From: Kineosporia sp. A_224
GTDB lineage: Bacteria; Actinomycetota; Actinomycetes; Actinomycetales; Kineosporiaceae
DNA: 64,000 bases
NCBI RefSeq assembly: GCF_002198655.1
Contig: NZ_MWLN01000199.1
Span: forward strand, 140,209-204,208
Reading direction: 5' to 3'
The number at the start of each line of letters is the position of its first letter. Position 1 is the first letter of the stretch. Both the position numbers and the translations under genes were made by a program. Under the pieces are notes generated by a model that saw only the letters and a program-made list of their open reading frames with translations, made no database searches and had not been told where the DNA came from. Positions 1 to 8,271 of this stretch are shown here, one piece after another.

Positions 1-197
1 TCGACACCGTCGCCGAACGCGGCACGCAGGCCCGCACCGCCGCCGGCTGGCACGTCTGCCTCGACGCGCTCGAGGCCGCCCTGGCCGGCACCGCACCGCA
101 CGGCCCCGGCTGGGCCGACGTGCACACGCGCTACGTCGTCCGGCTCGGCCCGGAGGCCTCGACGATCGGCCCGCCGGCCGGGCTGCACCTCACGTGA
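1..197 (+). CDS. SRPBCC (AHSA1-like) domain protein, C-terminal fragment
   Basis: Only the last 64 codons are present; the gene enters from the left edge and stops with TGA at 195-197. The segment TAAGWHVCLDALEAALAG resembles the C-terminal helix of SRPBCC/activator-of-Hsp90-ATPase (AHSA1) proteins, which form a hydrophobic ligand-binding cavity and are often encoded beside ArsR regulators or small-molecule enzymes. The rest of the fold lies outside the window, so no ligand or partner can be inferred. It converges on the oxidoreductase gene, with only 3 bases between the two stop codons. Confidence 0.6.
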   Translation, partial: DTVAERGTQARTAAGWHVCLDALEAALAGTAPHGPGWADVHTRYVVRLGPEASTIGPPAGLHLT

Positions 198-200
198 CGG

Positions 201-1148
201 TCAGGGCACGAGAGCGATCTTCCCCGCCGCGTGGCCCTCGCGCAGTGCCGCGTGCGCGGCGGCGGCCTCGGCGAGCGGGTACGTCGCGGCGACGGTGACG
301 ACGAGCCGGCCCGCGTTCACGAGGTCGACGAGCTCGAGACGCGCGGCGTCCCGGACGGCGGTGCCCGGGTCTGCGCCGGGGCCGCCGCCGAGCGCCTTGA
401 TCCCCGCCGAGCCGGCGCGGCCGAAGGCGGCGATCGTCGCGATCCGGCCCCGGTCCTTCGTCAGGGCGAGCGAGACGTCGACGGCCTCGTCGGTGCCGAC
501 GAGGTCCAGCGAGGCGTCCACGCCGTCCGGCGCGAGCGCGCGGACCCGTTCCTCGAGCCCGGCCCCGTAGGCGACCGGCTCGGCGCCGAGCGCCCGCAGC
601 GCGTCGTGCCGGCCCGGGCTCGCCGTCGCGACGACGCGCGCCCCGCGGAGCGCGGCGAGCTGGACGGCCACGAGGCCGACGCCGCCGGCGGCGCCGTGGA
701 CGAGCACGGTGTCGCCCGCCCCGACCGCGGTCGCCGTGAGGGCGTGCACCGCCGTCGCACCGGTGAGCATGAGGCCGGCCGCGGCCGGCCAGTCGAGCGC
801 GGCCGGCTTCGGCACGACCGACGCGGCCGGCACGACGAGGCGGTCGGCGTACGCGCCGGTCGTGCGGAACACGACGACCTCGTCACCGACCCCGACCGGC
901 CCCGCCGGGCCCACGGCGTCCGCACCGACCGCGGTCACCACACCGGCGGCCTCGAAGCCCAGGCGCATCGGCAGGCTCGCGGGGTCCGAGCCCATGAAGC
1001 CGCTGTAGACCTTGTGGTCGATCGGGTTGACGCCCGCCGCCCGGACGTCGACCGCCACCTCGCCCGGGCCGGGCGGTCCGACCTCGACGTCGACGACGGA
1101 CAGGACCTCGGGACCGCCGAAGGCGGTCGCGACCACGGCACGTGTCAT
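201..1148 (-). CDS. Zinc-independent NADP-dependent quinone oxidoreductase (MDR family)
   Basis: A 315-residue medium-chain dehydrogenase/reductase. The N-terminal GroES-like half has the AAGVNPIDHKVYSG segment typical of quinone oxidoreductases, and the Rossmann half carries the nucleotide-binding motif VLVHGAAGGVGLVAVQLA near residue 140. The zinc-binding Cys/His set of alcohol dehydrogenases is absent, as expected for the QOR branch. Members reduce quinones or enones with NADPH in the cytosol. I chose the ATG at 1148 (MTRAVVATAFGG) because it matches the family N-terminus; an upstream in-frame start at 1202 would add 18 residues unlike the family. It stands alone, separated by 69 bp from the thioesterase on the same strand. 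The substrate cannot be told. Confidence 0.85.
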   Translation of the reverse strand: MTRAVVATAFGGPEVLSVVDVEVGPPGPGEVAVDVRAAGVNPIDHKVYSGFMGSDPASLPMRLGFEAAGVVTAVGADAVGPAGPVGVGDEVVVFRTTGAYADRLVVPAASVVPKPAALDWPAAAGLMLTGATAVHALTATAVGAGDTVLVHGAAGGVGLVAVQLAALRGARVVATASPGRHDALRALGAEPVAYGAGLEERVRALAPDGVDASLDLVGTDEAVDVSLALTKDRGRIATIAAFGRAGSAGIKALGGGPGADPGTAVRDAARLELVDLVNAGRLVVTVAATYPLAEAAAAHAALREGHAAGKIALVP

Positions 1149-1217
1149 GACCCTGCCAAGCAGCCGGCGACCCTGCTGATTCCCCGGGCCGTTGCCGTGC
1201 ACCCGACGATGCGGTTC

Positions 1218-2045
1218 TCAGCGCCGGGACGGTGCGACGACGAGGGACTGCGCGCTCGACCCGACGACGCCGAGCTCGTCGTGGAGCGTCGAGCGGGCCA
1301 GCCCGGTGCCGGACGAGGCGTAGCGGGAGTGCGCGTCGAGGCAGACCCAGTCACCGGCGAGCGGCCGGGTCAGGTGCACGGTGAGGTCGACGTTGACGAA
1401 CTGCCACAGGTCCCAGTCGAGCCCGGCCGAGACCCCGGAGGAGGAGTCCGCGACGAGGACGGCGCGCTGCAGCCCGGACGGCTCCTCGCCGCCGACGAGG
1501 GGGAGCCGGGCGCGCCCCCAGACCGTCGCGTCCCCCCGGCCGTGGGTGCCGCCGACGACCCGCCAGTCGATCGAGCGGCCGTAGGGGAAGTCCCAGCGGT
1601 CGCCGCCGACCGGCGGGCAGAGGTCCGGCTCGGGCAACGTCACCCCGGCCTCGGTCACGTCGTCCGGCAGCGCCACCGGCGGGTCGGCGACCGCGAGCAG
1701 CCAGGTCCGGGCGACGAGCACGTCCCGGCCGCCCGCCGACAGCGTCGCCTCGGCGAGCGCCACCCGGCGGCCGGGCCGGACGACCCGGGCCGTCACCTCG
1801 ACCTGCCCGACCGGGACGGGGGCGAGGAAGTCCACCGCCGTCCGGACGGCGACGAGCCCGCTGCCGCCCGCCGCGGCCACCACCTGCTCGCAGGCCCGCA
1901 CGAGCAGCGCCGACGGCGGGCCGCCGTGCATCGCGTCCGCCGACCAGGGGCCGGTGCAGTGCTCGTGGGCGTCGAACCGCTGCGTCGCAGGCGCTCCGCC
2001 GCCGGGGTCGAGGGGTGCGACGAGTGCGAAGTAGGAGGTGCTCAC
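1218..2045 (-). CDS. Acyl-CoA thioesterase family protein (TesB-like double hotdog)
   Basis: A 275-residue protein. The segment CTGPWSADAMHGGPPSALLV near the N-terminus and RPGRRVALAEATLSAGGRDV in the middle are typical of actinobacterial TesB/4HBT-type thioesterases with two hotdog repeats, which hydrolyse acyl-CoA thioesters in the cytoplasm. Translation starts at GTG 2045, overlapping the stop of the upstream ABC ATPase gene in a GTGA, so it looks translationally coupled to the exporter operon. A thioesterase coupled to an FtsX-type lipid or lipoprotein-handling ABC system might link to acyl or lipid trafficking, but that is inference from position. The acyl substrate is unknown. Confidence 0.75.
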   Translation of the reverse strand: MSTSYFALVAPLDPGGGAPATQRFDAHEHCTGPWSADAMHGGPPSALLVRACEQVVAAAGGSGLVAVRTAVDFLAPVPVGQVEVTARVVRPGRRVALAEATLSAGGRDVLVARTWLLAVADPPVALPDDVTEAGVTLPEPDLCPPVGGDRWDFPYGRSIDWRVVGGTHGRGDATVWGRARLPLVGGEEPSGLQRAVLVADSSSGVSAGLDWDLWQFVNVDLTVHLTRPLAGDWVCLDAHSRYASSGTGLARSTLHDELGVVGSSAQSLVVAPSRR

Positions 2046-2752
2046 CGGGCGGCGGCCTTCCCGTCGACGAGGTCGAGACGTGCGTCGCACCACTGCGCGA
2101 CCTCGGTGTCGTGGGTCGCGAGGACCACCACGACGCCGTCGTCCGCGAGCCGGCGCAGGGCCGCGAGGACGACGTCCCGCGCGGCGGTGTCGAGCTCGCT
2201 CGTCGGCTCGTCGGCGAGGAGCAGCCGCGGCCGGACGACGAGCGCCCGGGCCACCGCGACGCGTTGCTGCTGCCCGCCGGACAGCTCCTCCGCGAGCCGG
2301 TCGGCGGTCAGCTCGTCGGGGCCGAGGCCGGCGTCGGCGAGGGCGGCCGACGCGCGGTCCCGCACCGACGACCCGTCGCCCCGCCTCCCGCCCTCGAGCT
2401 GCAGCGCGAGCTCGACGTTCTCGTGCGCAGTGAGCACGGGCAGCAGCCCGTAGCCCTGGAGCACCATCGCGGCCCGGCGCCCGGGGCGGTGGTCGTCGAG
2501 GGCGACCGGGGCGCCGTCCCAGGCGACGGTGCCGGCGTCCGGGACGACGAGCCCGCCGAGCACCCCGAGCAGGGTGCTCTTGCCCGACCCGGACGGGCCG
2601 GTCACGGCGAGCACGCTGCCGGCCGGGACGTCGAGGTCCACGTCGTCGAGGACGGCGCGCCCGCGGTACCGGACCGTCACGCCGCGGGCCACGAGCCCGG
2701 TCGGCGGACCGCCCGGGGCCGTTCCCGCCGGAGCCGTGCCCGCCGCGCTCAC
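2042..2752 (-). CDS. ABC transporter ATP-binding protein (MacB/LolD-like)
   Basis: A 236-residue ATPase with Walker A GPSGSGKST (about residue 50), Q-loop VLQGYGLLP, the signature LSGGQQQRVAVARAL, Walker B LLLADEPTSELD and H-loop ATHD. This set is that of LolD/MacB-class ATPases, which pair with FtsX-type permeases rather than pore-type importers. It starts at GTG 2752, overlapping the stop of the preceding ATPase by 4 bp, and ends in a 4-bp overlap with the thioesterase gene. It is the second ATPase of a permease-ATPase-ATPase operon, so the working complex may carry two different nucleotide-binding subunits. The cargo is unknown. Confidence 0.9.
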   Translation of the reverse strand: MSAAGTAPAGTAPGGPPTGLVARGVTVRYRGRAVLDDVDLDVPAGSVLAVTGPSGSGKSTLLGVLGGLVVPDAGTVAWDGAPVALDDHRPGRRAAMVLQGYGLLPVLTAHENVELALQLEGGRRGDGSSVRDRASAALADAGLGPDELTADRLAEELSGGQQQRVAVARALVVRPRLLLADEPTSELDTAARDVVLAALRRLADDGVVVVLATHDTEVAQWCDARLDLVDGKAAAR

Positions 2753-3594
2753 GGCTGCCTCCGCACCAGGCGCAGGTCGTCGCCGTCCCGGCGGACCTCG
2801 ACGAGGGTGCCGGCGGGCCAGGCGTCGCGCTCGCTGTGCGGCAGGTGCAGCGCGCCGTCGGCACCGACGACGACGAAGCGCTCGTCGCCCCGGCCCTCCT
2901 CGCCGACCCGGCCCGCCCGCATGACGACCTGCCGGCCGAGCCGGGCGCCGACCTCGCGGTCGTGGGTGACGGCGACGACGGTCGTCCCGAACCGCTCGTT
3001 GACCCGCTGCAGCGTCGCGATGACGGCGTCCCGGCCCGCGGCGTCGAGCTGGCTCGTCGGCTCGTCGGCGAGGAGCAGGCCCGGGCCGCCCGCGACCGCG
3101 GCGGCGATGGCGACCCGCTGCAGCTCGCCGCCGGACAGGGCGGCCAGCGGTTCGTCGGCGAGGTGGTCGAGGTCGAGCCCGGCGAGCAGCTCGTCGGCCG
3201 CCTCGGCGCGGTGCCGGCGGCCCGTCCCGCGCTGGGCGAAGGCGACGTTCTGCGCCGGGCTCGCGTACGGCAGGAGGTTGCGGCCGGCGCCCTGCAGGAG
3301 CGTCGCGACCCGGCCGCGGCGCAGCCGCAGCAGCTCGCGCTCGGACATCCGGCCGATCTCCGCGTCCCCGATCCGGACCGTGCCGGCCGAGGGCCGCACG
3401 AGCCCGGACAGCGCCGCGAGGAGGGTCGACTTGCCCGAACCCGACGGCCCGAAGAGGGTCACGGTCTCGCCGGCAGCGATGGTCAGGTCGACCCCGCGCA
3501 GCGCGACGACCTCGGTGTCGAAGAGCCGGTAGATGTGGACCAGGCCCTCGACCCGGACCGGCAGACCCGCGCCGGCGGGGGCGTGGGCGCTCAT
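2749..3594 (-). CDS. ABC transporter ATP-binding protein (MacB/LolD-like)
   Basis: A 281-residue ATPase with Walker A FGPSGSGKST, signature LSGGELQRVAIAAA, Walker B GLLLADEPTSQLD and H-loop VTHD. After the ATPase core it has a roughly 60-residue C-terminal extension of beta-strand character that the neighbouring ATPase lacks. The ATG at 3594 overlaps the permease stop (ATGA), so the three transporter genes are translationally coupled. By family it would energise the adjacent FtsX-type permease. The paired ATPases share the same overall layout but are clearly distinct, which suggests a heterodimer rather than a recent duplication. Confidence 0.9.
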   Translation of the reverse strand: MSAHAPAGAGLPVRVEGLVHIYRLFDTEVVALRGVDLTIAAGETVTLFGPSGSGKSTLLAALSGLVRPSAGTVRIGDAEIGRMSERELLRLRRGRVATLLQGAGRNLLPYASPAQNVAFAQRGTGRRHRAEAADELLAGLDLDHLADEPLAALSGGELQRVAIAAAVAGGPGLLLADEPTSQLDAAGRDAVIATLQRVNERFGTTVVAVTHDREVGARLGRQVVMRAGRVGEEGRGDERFVVVGADGALHLPHSERDAWPAGTLVEVRRDGDDLRLVRRQP

Positions 3595-6500
3595 GCCTGC
3601 ACCTGCCGGAGCAGCCCGGTGTCGGCCGCGGCGACGACGCGCCGGGCGCCGAGCTCGCTGAACGCCGCGGCGACGAGGGCCGCCGCACCGGTCACCGCGA
3701 GCAGGAGCGGCCAGCGGACGCCGTACGCCCGGACCGCCTCCGACCCGCCGGTGACCGCCGGCAGGGCGTCGAGCACGAGCCAGGTCGCGGCGGCGCCGGT
3801 GACGCCCCCGACGAGGACGCCCAGCAGGACGAGCACGAGCTGCTCGACCCGCCCGGCCGCGACGAGCGAGGAGCGCCGGGCCCCGAGCAGGCGGGCCGCC
3901 GCGAGCTCGTAGGCGCGCCGGCGGCCGCCGAGGTACGTCGAGGCGAGGAGCGCGCCGCCGCCGGCGAGCAGCGCCGCGACCGCGGCGACGAGGTAGAGCA
4001 CGAGAGCCAGCGAGGTGCCGTCCCCGTCGAGCACGGCCTGGCGCTCCGCGAGGCTGTCGACGCCGCGGACCGACAGGCCGGCGGCCCCGAGCCGGCGGAC
4101 GGCGTCCGGTGGTGCGGCCGGCGACAGCCACACCTGGGCGTCCGCCTCGGACCAGCGCCGCTCGGCGGCGGAGTCGACGGCGTTGCGCAGGTCGACGAGC
4201 GCGCCCGCGCGGCCGACGACGGGCAGCGGGCCGCGCCTGCCGGTCGCCGTGACGACGAGCTGGGTCGAGTCGAGTCCCGCGACGCGGACGGTCGGGGCGT
4301 CGGACCCGCTGTCGTACGGCGAGTACGACGCCCGGTCCCCGAGGACGGCAGGCGGGTCTGCGGGGTGGTCGGCGGGCTCGGCGGCCGGACCCGTCCCGTC
4401 CGTGACGGTGAGGACCAGCCCGGCGGCGCTCGTCGCCACGTCCTGCGGGCGGACCCGGGACGGGTCGAGGGTCAGCGACGCCGTCCGGGCGAGGCGCCAC
4501 CCGCCCGGGGCCGACAGGCCGGCGTCGACCGGGCCGCCGGCGTCCGACATCCGGGTCACCGTCACGGTGCCGGACGGCTGCACGTCGCCGAACGGGTCGA
4601 CGTCGAGGGTGAGGCGGAGCAGCCGGCAGCCGTCTGCGCACGAGGGCAGGCGGACCGTGTAGTCGCGGGTGCCCCGGGCCAGCGCGCCGAAGGTGACGAC
4701 CCGGTCGGTGCCGTCGGGGGCGATGAGCCGGGCGCCGAGGGACGTCTTCGACGAGCGCGCGGGCAGCGCGTCGTCAACGGTCACCGTGAGCGTGTCGCGC
4801 GCCGTGACGGGTGCGGCGTCGACCGGCGGCCGCAGGACGCGCGCGAGCCCGGCCGGGGTGGTCCCGACCCACGCCGGGTCCCACGCCGAGACGGCGGCGA
4901 ACCGCGGCGAGTCCACGGCGAGGGTCCCGTCGACGCTGACGGCGGCCATCGCCCACGTCCCCTCGGGGTCGACGGTGCCGACGACCTCGGCGAGCGCCCA
5001 CGGGGGCAGCGCCGCGACGTGGACGACCTGCGCTGCCGGCACCTGGGTGCGGGCGAGGTCGAAGCGGGCCTCCTGGGCGATCCGCCACTCCTGGACGCCG
5101 AAGACGGCCAGTGCGACGGCCACCGCGAGGAGCACGCTGACCCGGCTGCCGGCCGGTCGCCGCGCCAGGTTGCGGGCAGCGAGGAAGAGCGCCGCGCCGG
5201 GGCGGCCGCGGGTGCTCGCGACCGCGAGCCGGGCCACGAACGGCAGCACCCGGACGGCGACGAGCCCGCCGGCGAGGGCGAGCAGCGCCGGCGTCGCGAG
5301 GGCCACCGCGCCGGAGACGCCGGTCCGCAGCAGGTAGACGCCCTCCGCGGCGAGCACGAGCGCGACGGCGTCCACGGCGACACCGCGCAGCCGGGCCGCC
5401 CGGCCGCCGGCCGTGCGCCGGAGCTGGTCCAGGACCGGCGCGGTGAGCAGCCTGGCCGTCGCAAGGGCGGCCGCGACGAGGCCGCCGACGACGGCGGCGG
5501 CGAGCGCGAGCCACACGGTGCGGTCCAGGGTCACCGACGTCCCGGGCTGCAGCACGCCCTCGACGAGCCGGCTGACGACGAGGTAGGACAGTGCCAGCCC
5601 GACCGGGGCGGCCGCGAGCAGCAGGACGCAGGCCTCGGCGAGCGCGAGGACCGCCGTCCGGCGCAGGGACAGGCCGCGCAGCTTCGCGAGGGCGACCTCG
5701 GCGCTGCGCTCCTCGGTCGTCGTCGCGACGACGAGGAAGAGGACGAACCAGGCGAGCGCGACGAGCTGCAGCGTGATCGCCAGCGCGGCGCCGCGCAGGT
5801 CCCGCCGCTGGGGCGCGACCTCGGCGAGCAGGTCGGTGATCTGGTTCGTCAGGGTCATCGGGGGCAGGTCCTCGGCGGCGACGCCGCGGACGGCGCCGGC
5901 CGGCCGGCCCCCGACCGCACGCAGGTCCCGGTCGACCGCGGCGACGTCGGCGACGACGGGGCCGGTGGTCGAGAGCAGGATCGTGTCCCGCCGCAGCGGC
6001 CGGTAGGCCCCGGCGGCACCGCCCAGCGTCCTGTCGTCGATGTCGTCGCGCGCGACGAGCACGGCGTCGACCTTGAGGACGTCGTCCGGCTGGCGCGGCT
6101 CGGTCCACTGGATCGGGGAGCGGGCGCCCCACACGGCCTCCGCCGCGGCGACGTCCGCGTAGACCCCCGCGACGCGCAGCGGCCGGGCGGCGAGCGAGAG
6201 CCGGACCTGGCTGCCGACCGCCAGCCGGAAGGTCTGCGCCGTCCGCCGCGAGACGAGGACCTGGCCCGGGCCGGGCGAGCACGTGCCGCTGTCCATCTGC
6301 AGCCCCTCGCACGCCCGCTCGAGCCACACCGGCTGGGCCAGCCCCGCGACGGAGCCCCCGTCGAGCACGAGGGACGTGCTGTCGAGCTCGACGAACGCGC
6401 TGGGCGGCCCGAACCACCGGTCCAGCCGGTGGTCCGCGGCGACGGCCCGTGCGGCGTCCGCGACGACCGGCGGCCCGACCTGGCCGGTCGTCGGGTCGCT

Positions 6501-6728
6501 GCTCATGTCGCCGGTGAGCCGGCCGGGCCCGCCGAGCTGGGCCTCGACCGTGAGCCCGACCTGGACCGCCGGCGCCTGGGCGACCCGCTGCCGAAGGAGG
6601 GACTCCTCGGCGCTGCGCGCGTAGAGCGGCCCGAGGGTGCCCGCGGCGGTCGCGACGACCGACGCGGCGAGGACGGCGAGCGAGGTCGCCCGGCGCCAGC
6701 GCACCGCGCGCCAGAGCAGGGCCAGCAC
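3591..6728 (-). CDS. Large FtsX-family ABC transporter permease
   Basis: A 1,045-residue membrane protein. It has an N-terminal membrane segment (about residues 14-37), a long extracytoplasmic domain, and a first FtsX-like membrane block with the cytoplasmic segment TTTEERSAEVALAKLRGLSL. A second large extracellular domain follows, then a C-terminal FtsX block containing AYELAAARLLGARRSSL. Two FtsX blocks around big external domains is the layout of type VII (mechanotransmission) ABC proteins, which act on substrates outside the membrane rather than pumping through it. The start is GTG 6728, with a TAGCCT hexamer ending 6 nt upstream, so the mRNA may be leaderless. It heads the operon with two ATPases and a thioesterase. 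Confidence 0.88.
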   Translation of the reverse strand: MLALLWRAVRWRRATSLAVLAASVVATAAGTLGPLYARSAEESLLRQRVAQAPAVQVGLTVEAQLGGPGRLTGDMSSDPTTGQVGPPVVADAARAVAADHRLDRWFGPPSAFVELDSTSLVLDGGSVAGLAQPVWLERACEGLQMDSGTCSPGPGQVLVSRRTAQTFRLAVGSQVRLSLAARPLRVAGVYADVAAAEAVWGARSPIQWTEPRQPDDVLKVDAVLVARDDIDDRTLGGAAGAYRPLRRDTILLSTTGPVVADVAAVDRDLRAVGGRPAGAVRGVAAEDLPPMTLTNQITDLLAEVAPQRRDLRGAALAITLQLVALAWFVLFLVVATTTEERSAEVALAKLRGLSLRRTAVLALAEACVLLLAAAPVGLALSYLVVSRLVEGVLQPGTSVTLDRTVWLALAAAVVGGLVAAALATARLLTAPVLDQLRRTAGGRAARLRGVAVDAVALVLAAEGVYLLRTGVSGAVALATPALLALAGGLVAVRVLPFVARLAVASTRGRPGAALFLAARNLARRPAGSRVSVLLAVAVALAVFGVQEWRIAQEARFDLARTQVPAAQVVHVAALPPWALAEVVGTVDPEGTWAMAAVSVDGTLAVDSPRFAAVSAWDPAWVGTTPAGLARVLRPPVDAAPVTARDTLTVTVDDALPARSSKTSLGARLIAPDGTDRVVTFGALARGTRDYTVRLPSCADGCRLLRLTLDVDPFGDVQPSGTVTVTRMSDAGGPVDAGLSAPGGWRLARTASLTLDPSRVRPQDVATSAAGLVLTVTDGTGPAAEPADHPADPPAVLGDRASYSPYDSGSDAPTVRVAGLDSTQLVVTATGRRGPLPVVGRAGALVDLRNAVDSAAERRWSEADAQVWLSPAAPPDAVRRLGAAGLSVRGVDSLAERQAVLDGDGTSLALVLYLVAAVAALLAGGGALLASTYLGGRRRAYELAAARLLGARRSSLVAAGRVEQLVLVLLGVLVGGVTGAAATWLVLDALPAVTGGSEAVRAYGVRWPLLLAVTGAAALVAAAFSELGARRVVAAADTGLLRQVQA

Positions 6729-6734
6729 CGGGCC

Positions 6735-6740
6735 AGGCTA
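6735..6740 (-). promoter_or_regulatory. Putative -10 hexamer of the FtsX/ABC operon
   Basis: TAGCCT on the minus strand, ending 6 nt before the GTG of the permease gene. The spacing places the transcription start at or next to the start codon, the arrangement of leaderless actinobacterial genes. No clear -35 was scored. Confidence 0.5.
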
Positions 6741-6901
6741 GCGCCCGGCGGCCCGCCGGTGACCGTGCCCGGGCGACGGGGCCGCCTCCCGCCGTGGCGA
6801 GGTCCAGGCCGTAGCCTGTTACCGCGGCGACACGCGGCCCTGTGAGGCTGGGCGGATCCGTACAACCGGTTCGGGCGGGAGCCCCCGATCGATGAGCGAG
6901 T

Positions 6902-8245
6902 GTGACCGTGGACAGGCAGCAGGAGTTCGTCCTCCGCACGATCGAGGAGCGTGACATCCGGTTCGTCCGGCTGTGGTTCACCGACGTCCTCGGCTCGCTC
7001 AAGTCGGTGGCCGTGGCCCCTGCCGAGCTCGAGGGGGCGTTCTCCGAGGGCATCGGCTTCGACGGCTCCGCGATCGAGGGCCTGGCCCGGGTCTACGAGG
7101 CCGACATGCTCGTCCGGCCGGACCCGGCGACGTTCGCCGTCCTGCCCTGGCGCGGGGACCACCACGGCACCGCGCGGATGTTCTGCGACGTCCTCACCCC
7201 GGACGGCGAGCCGTCGATGTCGGACCCGCGCAACGTCCTGCGCCGCGCGCTGCACAAGGCCGCCGGCCACGGGCTGACGTTCTACACGCACCCCGAGATC
7301 GAGTTCTACCTGCTCAAGGACGAGTGGGCGCCGGGCCGCGACCCCGAGCCCGTCGACCGCGCCGGGTACTTCGACCACGTCCCGCGGGGCACGACGCACG
7401 ACTTCCGGCGGGCCGCGATCGGTGTCCTGGAGTCGATGGGCATCTCGGTGGAGTTCAGCCACCACGAGGGCGGCCCCGGCCAGAACGAGATCGACCTGCG
7501 CTACGCCGACGCGCTCAGCACGGCCGACAACATCATGACCTTCCGCAGCGTCATCAAGGAGGTCGCGCTCGAGCAGGGCATCTACGCGACGTTCATGCCC
7601 AAGCCGTTCGCGGACCACCCCGGCTCCGGCATGCACACCCACCTGTCGCTCTTCGAGGGCGACCGCAACGCCTTCCACGAGGCGGGCGCGGAGTTCCAGC
7701 TGAGCAAGGTGGCGCGGCAGTTCATCGCCGGCCTGCTCGCGCACGCCGCCGAGATCACCGCGGTGACGAACCAGTGGGTCAACTCGTACAAGCGGCTGTG
7801 GGGCGGCGGAGAGGCCCCGAGCTACGTCTGCTGGGGCCACAACAACCGGTCGGCGCTCATCCGGGTGCCGATGTACAAGCCGGGCAAGGGCAACTCGACG
7901 CGCATCGAGTACCGCGCGATCGACTCCGCCGCGAACCCCTACCTCGCGTTCGCGATCATGCTCGCGGCCGGGCTCAAGGGCATCGAGGACGGGCTCGACC
8001 TGCCGGACGGCGCCGAGGACGACGTCTGGTCGCTCACCGACGCCGAGCGCCGGGCCCTCGGGATCAAGCCGCTGCCGACGAGCCTGGACAACGCGATCCA
8101 GATCATGGAGGAGTCCGAGCTCGTCGCCGAGACCCTCGGCGAGGGCGTCTTCGACTACTTCCTGCGCAACAAGCGCGCCGAGTGGGCGGAGTACCGGCAC
8201 CAGATCACCGCGTTCGAGCTCAACCGCTACCTCCCGATGCTCTGA
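6902..8245 (+). CDS. glnA2: Glutamine synthetase family protein GlnA2 (type I-like)
   Basis: A 447-residue GSI-fold ligase. The N-terminus QQEFVLRTIEERDIRFVRLW and the block FDGSAIEGLARVYEADM match actinobacterial GlnA2; GSGMHTHLSLFEG is the ATP/metal-binding segment. The tyrosine adenylylated in GlnA1 is replaced here by Trp (segment DDVWSL), so it should escape GlnE control. In Streptomyces, GlnA2 acts as a gamma-glutamylpolyamine synthetase rather than a true glutamine synthetase, so the substrate here may be a polyamine. The glutamine amidotransferase gene starts 26 bp downstream and glnE follows, a conserved actinobacterial order. Start GTG 6902 is used; GTG 6908 two codons later is an alternative. 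No good ribosome-binding site is visible. Confidence 0.9.
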   Translation: MTVDRQQEFVLRTIEERDIRFVRLWFTDVLGSLKSVAVAPAELEGAFSEGIGFDGSAIEGLARVYEADMLVRPDPATFAVLPWRGDHHGTARMFCDVLTPDGEPSMSDPRNVLRRALHKAAGHGLTFYTHPEIEFYLLKDEWAPGRDPEPVDRAGYFDHVPRGTTHDFRRAAIGVLESMGISVEFSHHEGGPGQNEIDLRYADALSTADNIMTFRSVIKEVALEQGIYATFMPKPFADHPGSGMHTHLSLFEGDRNAFHEAGAEFQLSKVARQFIAGLLAHAAEITAVTNQWVNSYKRLWGGGEAPSYVCWGHNNRSALIRVPMYKPGKGNSTRIEYRAIDSAANPYLAFAIMLAAGLKGIEDGLDLPDGAEDDVWSLTDAERRALGIKPLPTSLDNAIQIMEESELVAETLGEGVFDYFLRNKRAEWAEYRHQITAFELNRYLPML

Positions 8246-8271
8246 CCGTCGCGACCGATGACGAGTGACCG

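Noticed and set aside
231..2453. Long plus-strand open frame across the oxidoreductase, thioesterase and ABC genes
   Set aside because: An antisense shadow caused by the high GC. It is Arg/Gly/Asp-rich without a recognisable domain, and the minus-strand genes have clear family motifs.
6818..6833. GTTAC-6 nt-GACAC upstream of glnA2, resembling a GlnR half-site pair
   Set aside because: The second half fits only 4/5, there is no second pair, and it directly abuts a TAGCCT -10-like hexamer (6812-6817). Too weak to call next to the much better glnA1 site.
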